Assembly (NCBI GenBank): GCA_012931725.1
Contig: CM022946.1
Coordinates: forward strand, 43,057,464-43,121,463
Direction of reading: 5' to 3'
Length of the DNA stretch: 64,000 nt
From: Litsea cubeba
Lineage: Eukaryota > Streptophyta > Magnoliopsida > Laurales > Lauraceae
Each line of letters begins with the position of its first letter. Position 1 is the first letter of the stretch. The notes under the pieces are model-generated. The model saw only the letters and a program-made list of their open reading frames with translations. It was not told the DNA's origin and ran no database searches. This document shows, in pieces, positions 52,947-63,513 of the stretch. The position numbers and the translations under genes are program-made.

Positions 52947-53975
52947 TTAGAAAAAAACTAGTGAGTTTAACAATCCATAATTGACCATATGAGACATGGT
53001 TTTAAAATTAGGATGGCCAAGCCTACTATGCCATAATTGACAATTATTTTGAGCAGAAAAACAAAAATCATTTGTTGAATTATTCCTAATTGGAGTAAAT
53101 AGATCAAGAGAAAATAAGCGTCCATGTATAGGCCCCCTCGCGATCTCCCTCCCTGACATCTGGTCCTGCACAACACAACCAGAGGAAGAAAAGGAAACAT
53201 TACAGTTGTTTTCAACGAGTTGTCCAACGGAAAGAAGGTTTGAAATTAAATTGGGACAGTGATAAACATTCTTCAAGGGAAAGATACTGGAAATATCTTC
53301 AATGGCAGTGATAGGAAGATGTCCGCCATCGGCTGTTTGAGCATGAGTATTGCCAGTATATTTTCTCAAGCTAGAGAGTTGTGCACTGGAATGAGTCAGG
53401 TGATTTGATGCTCTAGAATCAAGATACCAAATGGAAGAAGGGTTTTTAGATTTACCTGTGATGCCAAGTGCAGAAAATGCATTGACGATCATTTGTTGAA
53501 CTAATTCGGGAGTGAGAGAAGGGGAAGAAGAACCAGGCTGTGAAGGCACAGAAGGGGACGTAGCATCAGCAGTAGAATAGTCTATCTTGGCAGCATAGGC
53601 ATTGGGAGTCCGAGTTTGTGGACGGCGGTGACATTCAGTAATGATGTGTCCCTTCTTCTTGTAGTAATTACAGAATTTCTGGTTGCATTGTGTTGCAAGG
53701 TGTCCATATTTTTTGCAAGAGTAGCATTGGACTTTGCTCATGTCCCGAGTTTGAGGAGTCGGAGAAGATTGTGAGATCTGAAGAGACTGAGTGTTCCCTT
53801 TAGCAAAGTATGCAACAGGATAAGTTTCAGTGTGCTTTTGTTCCAGATGGGCTTTTGTGTGAATACGTTGTTCTTCTCGCAGAAGCTCATTCAAACAAAC
53901 ATCTAAAGATGGTAATGGGCTTCGGCTCAGCAGAGACGATGTTACAGTCTCATATTCAGGACGCAATTTCATCAA
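52947..53975 (-). pseudogene. Copia-3 gag C-terminal half, nucleocapsid and protease
   Basis: 342-codon minus-strand frame. It contains the end of the capsid ('LRPEYETVTSSLLSRSPLPS'), zinc knuckles CYSCKKYGHLATQC (intact) and a second one starting CNYYKKKGHIITEC, where the second Cys is Tyr. The protease site is altered from DSGAS to DSRAS (about 53417-53431): the glycine after the catalytic Asp-Ser is Arg, which should harm activity. GAG-pre-integrase 'LWHSRLGHPNFKTM' follows. Confidence 0.88.
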
Positions 53976-54445
53976 AAACTGGTCCCTGTGACTGGAGGCA
54001 TGTATAGTTTTAAGAACATTGTTCGGAACAGAAGCATATTTAATCCCATCGTATTCACTTCACAGATTGCAGAAATCGGAATAGTAGTCCTGAATGGACA
54101 AATTGCCTTGACTGTATTCTGCAATTCACACTCAAGTTGAAATTGTCGTGCAGAATTATCTTGATGATAAGCTGTCAGTAAGTAACCCTACATCTCCTTG
54201 TAAGTTGTATAGGGCCTGAGGTTTAGAATCAAATGAGGTTCCACAGCCCCAAGAATCCATGTTTTAATTTTTGCATCTTTAGTATTCCAGGCAGAAATCT
54301 TTTTTTCATCCTCCGTAGGTTTTGGATCAGAACCAGAAACAAATCCCCATAATTCCTTGGCCTCAAGATATAATTGAAATTGAAAAGCCCATGCAGGATA
54401 GTTTTTACCATTAAATTGAATCAATTTAACTTCTGACTTCTCCAT
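53976..54445 (-). pseudogene. Copia-3 gag N-terminus
   Basis: Starts MEKSEVKLIQFNGKNYPAW at 54445, the same N-terminus family as Copia-5 gag. A TAG stop at about 54188-54190 replaces Trp of the 'MWGYL' motif. The remaining capsid sequence to 53976 is frameshifted. Confidence 0.88.
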
Positions 54446-55080
54446 TTAAACAACAGTAGAACCAAAATTGCAGCAAACCAGAAGGTGAAATGGCCAAAAC
54501 AGTGTAGCACGAGATAGAATTGTAGTGCATAAATGACAGAGAACTGTTTGTGAACAGTTTCACAAATTAAACAGCCCAGGTGACCTCAAGCAGGCAACCA
54601 ATCAGCAACTAGCAACCAGCAATCTAAGTGGAAACAACAAGTAGTAGCAGGACCCAGAATCTCTGATGATCGAAAAATGCTGAAAAAATGTCCAAAAATT
54701 CCAGGATGAGTGGTCGACCAAGATAGGAGGCTCTGTTGATGTTGCAGTGCTGATTAGAGGTGGGCCCCTGATGAGATGCTCCAAGTTCCTGACGAGAATG
54801 GTTCTCAGAACCTAAATCTGATTCTGATTTCTCTGCTGAGTCAAACGCATGTCCACAAGTCTCTGAATCAACTGTCGATCAAGATAGAATGATGTCTGTG
54901 ATGAACTTGGGCTGATCTGTGGTGGGCCACAGAGATCAGACTTCAAGATGTTGATGAAAACTATGTTAACATGCACGAACAGTCAAGGACAGGATGCCAA
55001 TGACTGTTATCACCAAGATTCGACAAACAAGTCGAAGAATAAGACTAGAAGAGGAGAGAATTATCAGAGCTCTGATACCA
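54446..55080 (-). other. Copia-3 leader and primer-binding site
   Basis: Non-coding minus-strand leader. TGGTATCAGAGC on the minus strand at 55069-55080 is the primer-binding site for initiator tRNA-Met. Confidence 0.85.
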
Positions 55081-55371
55081 TGACAAACGTAGCATGAAGA
55101 CAATAGACTTTGTGTTGTAAAATTGTGTCCATTTCATTGGAGATTCTCTCCCATTATATAGAGTACAAATGCCTTATTAAAGGCTACAAATCAGCTCTAC
55201 AAATCAGCTAATCTAATTACAATCTAATATTAATGAAAGAATATTTGACCAAATCTAATTACAATCTAATTAAAGAAGGAAGAAAGCTATGCAAATATTT
55301 GATCATATCCAACGAGATTGGATACCATCATATTGGGCTTGGGCTTGGGTGATTCGATCTTGTATTTGACA
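55081..55371 (-). repeat. Copia-3 5' LTR
   Basis: 291 bp. It has a tandem duplication of 12 bases (CTACAAATCAGC) absent from the other LTR. Followed by the duplicated CATCT. Confidence 0.92.
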
Positions 55372-56287
55372 CATCTCAGTTAGCGCAAGTTTTCATTGAT
55401 GATATACTCAAATTACATGGCAGGCTGGCTAAATCAACTGTTTGTGACTGCGATGTCATTTTTACGAGTGCTTTCTAGAAAGAATTGTTCCATCTACAAG
55501 GAACAGAGTTATTGATGAGCTCGGCCTATCATCCCCAAACAGATGGAGTGGGTTAATTGTTGCGTGGAGACCTATTTACGCTGTTTTACGGGTCATCAAC
55601 CAAAGCAATGGGTTCATTGGTTATCATGGGCTGAATGGTGCTATAACACCTTATTTCATGAATCCATTAAGATGTCGCCCTTTGAAGTTGTTTACGGGCA
55701 ATCCCCTCCATCAGTTGAAGCACATGTACAAGGCACCACCACAGTTCATCATGTGGAGCAAGAACTGTTGAAGCAAGACAGCATCTTTCGTCTCTTGAAA
55801 GAGAATCTTACGGCAGCCCAAGAAAGAATGAAAGTCCAAGCAGACGAACGCTCATTTGAAATTGGTGACATGACATGGTCTATCTTCTACTTCAACCTTA
55901 TCATCAGTCTTCCTTGTCTCTGCATAGCTCAACAAAGTTGGCACCTTGGTTATATGGACCACACAAAGTCATTGATAAGATAGGAACTGTTGCCTATAAA
56001 CTCGAGTTGCCAACAAATGCACGAATTCATCCGGTGTTCCATGTATCTTGCCTTAAAAAGAAGATCGGCGATTGGTCAGTACAATACTTTCTACTAGGGA
56101 CTAGTGGAATTGGTTCCAGAGGCAATTAATGATCGCTAGTTAGTGAAGCGGAACAAAGCTGTCACTTGTGTTCTTGTTAAATGAGCTAATCTTCCAATTG
56201 AAGATGCAACTTGGGAAATGTTGCAGAACATTCAAGAACGTTACCCTTTCAACCTGGCGGGCAAGGTTGATTTGAAGAGGGGTGGAG
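55372..56287 (+). pseudogene. Ty3/gypsy pol, part 3 (integrase end) and polypurine tract
   Basis: Resumes the gypsy integrase directly after the Copia-3 duplication: 'SQLAQVFIDDILKLHG', 'TSAF' then a TAG for Trp, 'LMSSAYHPQTDG', 'WVHWLSWAEWCYNT', 'SPFEVVYGQSPP'. Then a frame change, 'GPHKVIDKIGTVAYKLELP', 'IHPVFHVSCLKK' and the C-terminal 'ATWEMLQNIQERYPFN' chromodomain-like segment. The polypurine tract TTGAAGAGGGGTGGAG (56272-56287) precedes the LTR. Confidence 0.85.
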
Positions 56288-56647
56288 TGTCACGAGCCAT
56301 GACCCTAAATTCCTCCAAAGATTCCTTGGTAGTTTCTTTCCATCTTTTTATTTTAATAAAGGCAATTACTATAATGGTATAATCTTGGTTGTTTCCAAGA
56401 TGGGCAGGGATCTAATTAGCAAAATTTTAGTCAGTCTAGAAACATGTATTGTAAGCAAATGGATTAGGACTGTTGGGTTATAAATGTTTACGTGCTGAAT
56501 CTTTGGAAGCCAATGAATGATAATTATTTGGTTCTTTCTATAGAACTCAGAGGTGTTGTTCTCTCTTTAACGAGAATAGAAGGTGGATTCCTCCCTCTAA
56601 AGAGAACTCAATTGTGTTCTTTTCATTGCCAAAATAGAGTTTTTACA
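56288..56647 (+). repeat. Gypsy 3' LTR
   Basis: About 360 bp starting TGTCACGAGCC and ending GTTTTTACA (TG...CA), directly after the polypurine tract. The partner 5' LTR is not in the window, so the target duplication cannot be checked. Confidence 0.7.
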
Positions 56648-57566
56648 TAATGTGAGATTTGCAGCGCATTCGAGTCTTTTTCATGTCGGGGAGTTTGACC
56701 CAGGAGTGGATGGCTTGGATTTAGTGAATCCTATGATTAATCAAGCCTATTATTATTTGGATCTACTTGAATGGCCTTTTGATCCATCTCAATTCAGGCC
56801 CAATCAAGCAAAATGGGCCCAAATCGGACCAACTCCAGCAGTGGCTTTAACTCCTAATGTTGTTTGAACTTCTTGTACAACCTGTGGGCTCAGAATTTAA
56901 ACAACCAATTCTCTCCTATATTCTAGTTGTTTAGGATTGAATTGATTGATTCTTTAATATTTGAGTTGTTAATTGACTCATATATGGGAAATTGTTAGGA
57001 TGAAGAAACCAAGGGCCTGTTTGGCATCACGCCCGGGCTGAGGATGGACAGAATATTTTTGTAGGAGTTTTTCATTCATTCCAAAATTTAAATTTATGGA
57101 ACAATCCTAGGATGGCTTCTCCTTGGCGCAAGATTTACGAAACGATCTCACATCACTTTTTTTGAGGTTCTTTTTTGGGAAGCCCGCATGTCCTCTTCGA
57201 AAAACACTTGTTTCATCGCTCTCCCCCACTGCCCACCCTTCTCCGCTTCCTCTATCCAGCTCCCTTCCACCACTCGTTTCCCCTCTGGCTCTACCCATAC
57301 CCACATCTTCATAGCTGGTAATTGTGTATTAAATCTAGAATTTGTGGGATAATTTCTTTTGTGATGATTTGGATTTGGTTATTGGATAGATGTGGACATA
57401 TAATAAGCCTGCAATTGTGCGCACATCATTTTGAAGTGATATCTACAACCATTGGATTGAAGTCATCTCATGTCTGAATTGCGGGTTTGGAACGAGAGAT
57501 CAATTTAATCCAATGTTATATGTCACCAGATCCATCACACTTTATGGGGGAAACTTTTGATCTAAC
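56648..57566. other. Intergenic/intronic; truncated MITE-like end
   Basis: At 57014 the sequence GGGCCTGTTTGGCATCACGC matches the terminal repeat type of the Harbinger-like elements at 10130 and 28979, but no partner end was found, so the element is probably truncated. Short frames around 56652-56867 and 57107-57314 look like chance. Confidence 0.4.
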
Positions 57567-57734
57567 TGTTATAGTTCCTTGAACCAAGCCAAAAGCATTA
57601 CAGAAGCATACGAAGCATACAAGAGAGAGAGAAGTTGCAAGAGATTTTTTGTATTGATTGAATGGACGAAGGATACATTTATACACTGTAGCCTAGATTA
57701 GTGGATTTCATTAGATATCTGATTACATGATTAC

Positions 57735-57980
57735 TGTCAATCCTAGCCCAATCAAGCCCAGGCCCATTCTGGGTCCAGACTTCATATATTACTTAATCAA
57801 AGCTTCTTAGTTTGTAAAACAGATTTTTAGGATCTGATTAGATATACTTACATGTAATCAGGAATTTCATCCCGTGTAATCAGGGATTTCATCCCCTTTA
57901 TAATGAGAAGAACAGTCGACCAAGGAGGTCACTGAATTAAGCCCATCATTGCAGAATTATTTCCATCTCTTTAAATGATA
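57735..57980 (+). repeat. Copia-5 5' LTR
   Basis: 246 bp beginning TGTCAATCC. Followed by TGGTATCAGAGCC. Confidence 0.88.
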
Positions 57981-57992
57981 TGGTATCAGAGC
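57981..57992 (+). other. Copia-5 primer-binding site
   Basis: TGGTATCAGAGC, perfect complement of initiator tRNA-Met 3' end. Confidence 0.85.
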
Positions 57993-59021
57993 CTTGATAT
58001 CTAGATCATTCAAGTCATCTTCCACGTCTGGAAGCACTCAGTGCATCTCCGATCAGGTGTGGCCCACCTGAGATCTTCATCAGCTCAGCGGAACCAGACC
58101 ATGTTGGTCGACTAGCATTGCTGGTATTTCTGGTGACTTTTCAGGAACTTATTTCCCATCCGAAGTAGGTTTTCCATCGCCATTTGTGGTTCGTCAGATT
58201 TCTCAATCTGATTTCATCTCGGCCGTCTAAAATCAAGGATCTTGGTTATTTTTGGCTGAATCTTCTTCCCTCACTTGCGAAAATTTGATGTGTCTTCATC
58301 CCCGACCTCTGATCTGTCCTATGATGATCTGGTGGGGCTTCCGTTTATGGAATCATACTGACAGAATGGTCGTCAGTCAGTTTTAGTGCAGATCTGTGCA
58401 CTGTTTCGATTGCACTGTCTCTATTTGTGCATCTTCTCCATTATCAACCATATATTCTTCACTGGAAGACATTATCTGCCACCTGATCGTCTGTGATCAT
58501 CCCTGATCATCTCCGATCAGCCGTGGCCCACCTGCGATCATCAACCTCATATCAGCGGCAGCAGCTCATCTTGGTCGCCTGGGGCTCTTCTTTTTTCTGG
58601 ACATTTTTTCAAGATTTCTGGACCATCAGAGGTAGGGTTTCTACTAATTTTTGTGGAAATTCAGTTTTATCAAATTGTTTTCATCACCGCCGTCCAGAAT
58701 TTTGGATTCCTGTTGGTTCTGCCTGGGACCACTTCCATTAGGTGCGAAAATAGTCTACCTTTTCACCCCCACCTTGTGATTTGGCCATTGATCAGTTGCT
58801 GGGGCACCCGTGGGAATCCACCCATTGACGACAGGGACGATTGTGCATTTTTTTTTATGTATGTGCTACAGTACTGTGCTGTGAGCTATCTGGATGTGTT
58901 TCTGCTGCCTGGAGATAATTGCATTTTCTTCTAAATACAGCCACTGTTAGAATTTGTTTCTGGTTCAGCTGTTCTTCGTCGTTTATTCCGGTGTGAAGTC
59001 TTTTTTCTTTGTCTACTCATC

Positions 59022-59924
59022 ATGGAAAAATCTGAAATTAAAATGGTTCGGTTTGATGGAAACAATTATATCTCCTGGGCCTTCCAATTTCAAATTTATT
59101 TAGAAGGCAAGGAACTCTGGTCATATATTGATGGATCTGAACCTATGCCGGCTGAAGATGATAAGAAGATTTTAGCTTGGAAAACTAAGGATGTTAAAAT
59201 CAAAACCTGGTTGTTGGGATCGGCTGAGCCTCATTTTATCCTCAACCTCCGACCTTGTAAAACTGCCAGGGAAATGTGGGATTATCTTCAGACGATTTAT
59301 CAACAAGGTAATGCTGCCCGTCAATTTCAATTAGAACTTGACATTTCTCAATTCACTCAAGGCACCCAGTCTATTCAGGAATATTACAATGGTTTTCGCC
59401 GACTGTGGTCAGAATATGATGAGATTAAGTTTGCCAAGGTGTCTGATGCACTCCTACCTGAACTCCTTCCCTTACAACAAAGTAGCCATCGGGATCAGTT
59501 TCTGATGAAACTTCGTCGGGAGTTTGAGATAGTTCGATCTAACTTAATGAGCAGGGCTTCTCTTCCCAGCTTGGATGACTGTCTTCAGGAGCTTCTGCGG
59601 GAAGAACAACGCCTGGTAACGAAAACTACTCTGGAACAACAAGGTTCTACTGAGGCTCCGCTTGCCTATGTTGCTACCGCCAGACCATCTTCCCGGGATA
59701 TCAGTAAAGTTCAGTGCCATAACTGCAGGAAATATGGTCACTATGCCAATCAATGCAAGGCAAAAATCTGCCGATATTGTAAGGCAACTGGTCATGTTAT
59801 TGAAGAATGCCGGAAGAAGAATCGCAATTCTATTTTCAGCAATTATGTGCAATCCGGCCCTGGTACTTCCACCATGTCGTCAGCTCCTACTGCTTACACA
59901 ATGACCACTCCACCTTATGCATAA
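59022..59924 (+). CDS. Copia-5 gag
   Basis: 300 codons starting MEKSEIKMVRFDGNNYISW, with no interruption until a TAA at 59922. The capsid region includes 'KTWLLGSAEPHFILNL', 'QGNAARQFQLELDISQFT' and 'EYYNGFRRLW'. Two intact zinc knuckles, CHNCRKYGHYANQC (residues 232-245) and CRYCKATGHVIEEC (250-263), bind the genomic RNA. The family's polyprotein normally continues here into protease, so the TAA at 59922 is a lesion rather than a normal gag stop. Leader length is about 1030 bases. Confidence 0.9.
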   Translation: MEKSEIKMVRFDGNNYISWAFQFQIYLEGKELWSYIDGSEPMPAEDDKKILAWKTKDVKIKTWLLGSAEPHFILNLRPCKTAREMWDYLQTIYQQGNAARQFQLELDISQFTQGTQSIQEYYNGFRRLWSEYDEIKFAKVSDALLPELLPLQQSSHRDQFLMKLRREFEIVRSNLMSRASLPSLDDCLQELLREEQRLVTKTTLEQQGSTEAPLAYVATARPSSRDISKVQCHNCRKYGHYANQCKAKICRYCKATGHVIEECRKKNRNSIFSNYVQSGPGTSTMSSAPTAYTMTTPPYA

Positions 59925-60371
59925 TCTGACTTCAGTGGTTCTTTGCAATATGATTCATCCTCCCAGCCTGGTTCCTCATCACAATCTGCGTCCCCAGCTC
60001 CTCTAACCCCTGAGATGGTTAACTAAATGATCATCAATGCCTTGGCATCCATGAACATCGCAGGTACTGCTTCCTCTCTTTCCAATACATGGTACTTAGA
60101 TTCTGGTGCAAGTAACCATATGACCTCTTCACCCATAACATTACAGAATGTCGTTCCTTACACTGGTCATCTCATTGTTCAAGCTGCCAACGGAGATCAT
60201 CTCCCCATCACCTCTGTTGGTGATACCCCTGGCCCCTTACCCTTAACCAATGTTTTCGTTTCTCCCCATCTTGCTACTAATTTGGTTTCTGTGGGTCAAC
60301 TTGTTGAAAATAATTGCAATGTCTCCTTTTCTTCCTCTGGCTGTGTTGTGCAGGACTAGGAGTCGGGGGAA
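59925..60371 (+). pseudogene. Copia-5 protease region
   Basis: In the gag frame, with further stops at 60025 and 60357. The active site 'YLDSGASNHMTS' (D at 60099) is intact, followed by 'VQAANGDHLPI', 'LATNLVSVGQL' and 'FSSSGCVVQD'. Confidence 0.88.
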
Positions 60372-61376
60372 GTGATCGCGAGGGGGCCTAAGCGTGGCAG
60401 ACTTTTTTCCTTACCAATGTCTTCTGTTATTGAGAATAAAACTTTACATCAGTTATTTTGTTTTTTTATTCAGAATAATTCTCGATTGTGGCATAATAGA
60501 CTTGGTCATCCAAATGTCTCTACTTTGTCTACTTTATTTAAATCTGGATTGTTACATAAACCTATTGACTCTGCTTCTTTTGAATGTGATGCTTGTAAAT
60601 TAGGAAAGAGTATAACTTTACCTTTTCCACACTCCAACACACGGAGCACTGCATGTTTTGACTTGATTCACAGTGATGTTTGGGGCATTGCTCCGACCCT
60701 TTCCCATAGTCATTTCAAGTACTTTGTAACTTTCATTGATGACTACAGCAGATTTACTTGGACCTATTTATTGCATTCGAAGTCTGATGTTCTTAATGCA
60801 TTTAAATTTTTTGTTAACTATGTTGAAAACCAATTCTCTAAATGCATTAAAACTTTGGGCTCAGACTCGGGGGGGGGGGGGGGGGGGGGGGGGGATGTTT
60901 CTAAGGATTTTCAATCCTATCTAAACAATAAAGGAATAATTTCTCAACGTACATGTCCGTATACTCCACAACAAAATGGCGTCGCGGAACGGAAAAACAG
61001 ACATCTTCTTGATGTAACTAGAACTCTTCTGATTGAATCATCCGTTCCCCCTCGTTTTTGGACTGAAGCTCTCACCACGGCTGTCTATCTCATTAACCGC
61101 CTTCCATCACACACTATTGCTCATTTCACGCCTCATTTTAAGTTGTTTGGTCATCATCCTGTGTTTGATCGCCTACATACAATTGGCTGTGTTTGCTTCG
61201 TTCATCTACCTCCCACGGAAAGAACGAAACTAACAGCGCAATCTCGCAGGTGTGCTTTTTTGGGTTATCCACTAATCAAAAAGGTTTTGTTTGTTATGAC
61301 CCCATTGGTCGTCGTATCAGGGTTTCTCGAAATGTTATTTTCTTTGAAAATCAATATTTCTTCCAAACTCACATAG
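60372..61376 (+). pseudogene. Copia-5 integrase with poly-glycine run
   Basis: 334-codon frame. Zinc region 'LWHNRLGHPN' and CDACK, then 'LIHSDVWGIAP' (first catalytic Asp), 'TFIDDYSRFTW' and 'GSDSG' (second Asp). There the DNA becomes a run of 26 G (60869-60894), read as about eight glycines, in place of the usual GGEY sequence. The frame then resumes 'DVSKDFQSYL' and 'NGVAERKNRHLLD' (Glu), 'PPRFWTEAL'. The insertion changes the spacing of the second Asp and Glu from 35, so activity is unlikely even though the frame is open. A shift near 61250 ends it. Confidence 0.88.
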
Positions 61377-62155
61377 ATTGTCCTTCCCCCTCTTCACCAG
61401 CTCTCTTACCAGGTTTTTCGGATCAAACCTCTGTTACTAGGTTTAATCCTTTTTTTGTCTACCACCGACGGGAGAAACCTCCCATTGCAGATGGCCGTTC
61501 TCCTGATCCTCCACCGACAACTGGTTCCGCGCCTACTCATGCTTTACGTCGCTCCTCCAGAACTTCTAGATCCCCAGAGCGGTATGGCTTTACCCATACT
61601 TCTTTGATGACTACTCTCTCTTCTATTTTTATCCCAAGTTCTTATTTACAGGCTGTCCAACACGATTGCTGGAACCAGGCCATGAAGGAGGAATTAGATG
61701 CATTGGCTCTGAATCACACATGGGATATTGTGGAGTGTCCTCCGGCAGTTAAGCCCATTGGTTGCAAATGGATCTACTCGATCAAACTTAAATCTGATGG
61801 GTCCTTGGATAGACACAAAGCTGGACTTGTGGCACTCGGAAACAGACAGGAGTATGGCATTGACTACGAGGAGACATTTGCCCCGGTGGCAAAAATGACC
61901 TCTGTTCGGTTACTTCTCGCCATTGCTGCATCTCAGTCTTGGCCATTATACCAAATGGATGTCAAAAATGCATTTCTCCATGGGGATTTGCACGAAGAAG
62001 TCTATATGCGTATACCACAGGGCGTCCCATCTCCCTCCAAGAAGTCTGTCTGTCGGTTGCGAAAATCACTTTATGGTACAAAGCAAGCTCCACGGGCGTG
62101 GTTCGAAATTCAGGGGTCGATTATGCGAAAGTGGGTTTACTCAGAGCCCTTATGA
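61255..62155 (+). pseudogene. Copia-5 integrase C-terminus and RT, part 1
   Basis: Continues 'CFFGLSTNQKGFVCYDPIGR', a Pro-rich linker, 'RYGFTHTSLMT', 'WIYSIKLKSDGSLDRHKAGL', '[18 protein letters not shown]', 'MDVKNAFLHGD' and 'LYGTKQAPRAWFE'. A frameshift at about 62110 moves the rest to another frame. Confidence 0.88.
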
Positions 62156-63147
62156 TCCATCTCTCTTTCTATGCCACACATCTACATGGGTTACTGTACT
62201 TCTGGTGTATGTTGACGATATTATTATCACTGGTACGGATGATGGTATGATCAAATCTCTCCAAGCTTCCCTCCGGACTTCCTATAATATGAAGGATTTG
62301 GGTCCTTTGCATTATTTCTTGGGCTTAGAGGTGCATCAATCTCCCAAAGGTCTTTTTATTAATCAACACAAATACACATCCGACTTTATCGAGTTGGCCG
62401 GCCTCCAGGATTCTTCGCCTGTTGATACACCCGTCGAAGTAAATCTCAAACTGAGTAAAGATGATGGAGAGCTTCTTCCTGATCCTCATACATACCGACG
62501 ACTCGTGGGCAGTCTTGTCTATCTCACCATCACTAGACCTGACATATCCTATGCTGTTAATCTTGTGAGCCAGTTCATGACCGCTCCTCGACACCTTCAT
62601 TTGACAGCTGTGAAGCGCATTATCCGTTTTCTGCTAAAAACTGTTCATCGTGGTTTATATTATCCAAAGGATAATCCTCTTCACCTAACTGCTTATACGG
62701 ATGATGACTGGGCAGGCTGTCAAGACACGCGTCGTTCTACTACTGGTTGGTGCATGTACCTTGGCAATTCGCGCACGTGTATCCAGATCTTCCACGGTAG
62801 CTGAATATAGGGCAATGTCTTCTGCTTGCTCTGAAGTCTTATGGCTACAAGGCCTTCTTTCGGAACTTGGGTTCACTCAAACCTCTCCTACTCCATTGCA
62901 TGCCGACAATACTGGGGCTATCCGAATCTCACTGAAAATCCAGTATTCCATGAACGCACCAAGCATATTGAAGTTGACTGCCATTTTATTAGGGATGAAT
63001 TTAAATGGGATGTCATTAGTCTACCTCATGTCCCTACAGAATTTCAGTTTGCAGATATCTTCACAAAGAGACTTCCTCGGCCTCGACATCAATTTCTTGT
63101 TTCCAAATTGCTGCTTTATGACTCCCCAGCTTCAATTTGAGGGGGGG
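62110..63147 (+). pseudogene. Copia-5 RT end, RNase H and polypurine tract
   Basis: YVDD (about 62205-62216) is intact, then 'LGPLHYFLGLEV', 'SPVDTPVEVNLKL', 'LVYLTITRPDISYAVNLVSQ', 'YTDDDWAGCQDTRRSTTGW' (the ADADW motif is TDDDW here). Near 62765 a short segment for 'LISWKCKKQ' is missing and the frame breaks. 'SSACSEVLWL', 'LHADNTGAI', 'VFHERTKHIEVDCHFIRDE' and 'ADIFTKRLPRPRHQF' follow in two frames to the tract at 63138. Confidence 0.88.
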
Positions 63148-63393
63148 TGTCAATCCAAGCCCAATCAAGCCCAGGCCCATTCTGGGTCCAGACTTCATAT
63201 ATTACTTAGTCAAAGCTTCTTAGTTTGTAAAACATATTTTTAGGATCTGATTAGATATACTTACATGTAATCAGGGATTTCTTCCCATGTAATCAGGGAT
63301 TTCATCCCCTTTATAATGAGAAGAACAGTCGACCAAGGAGGTCACTGAATTAAGCCCATCACTGCAGAATTATTTCCATCTCTTTAAATGATA
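63148..63393 (+). repeat. Copia-5 3' LTR
   Basis: 246 bp starting TGTCAATCC, following the polypurine tract. It ends near ATGATA and runs into the remaining Copia-6 LTR. Confidence 0.87.
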
Positions 63394-63513
63394 TGGGCTT
63401 AACTAAGGAAACTAATATCTATCTAATCTATTGACAACTCATACATGGGCTGACCCAATACATGGGTTACTGACCCATTAGGTCGAGCTGACCTTTTGGC
63501 CTATTTCTTTACA

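Larger units (their letters stand above)
44426..55371 (-). mobile_element. Copia-3, minus-strand LTR retrotransposon, split by Copia-4
   Basis: LTRs at 44426-44705 and 55081-55371, both TGACAAACG...GTATTTGACA on the plus strand, with perfect duplication CATCT (44421-44425, 55372-55376). A minus-strand primer-binding site (TGGTATCAGAGC) lies at 55069-55080 and the polypurine tract at 44706-44716. The order on the minus strand is leader, gag (54445 down), protease, integrase, RT, RNase H. Copia-4 (45472-51124) sits between RT and RNase H. The LTRs differ at about 8 sites plus a 12-bp duplication in the right copy. Several frameshifts and stops make it inactive. Confidence 0.93.
57735..63393 (+). 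mobile_element. Copia-5, LTR retrotransposon inserted in Copia-6 LTR
   Basis: LTRs 57735-57980 and 63148-63393 (246 bp each, about 7 differences, 2.8 percent). Primer-binding site at 57981-57992, leader to 59021, then gag, protease, integrase, RT and RNase H in order, with stops and frameshifts. Polypurine tract TTGAGGGGGGG at 63138-63147. The LTR ends in ...ATGATA rather than CA, and no 5-bp duplication is evident (ATTAC on the left, TGGGC on the right). It belongs to the same family as Copia-3. Confidence 0.88.

Noticed and set aside
57107..57314. Two opposed short frames
   Set aside because: Overlapping on both strands in a pyrimidine-rich stretch; no protein family resemblance.
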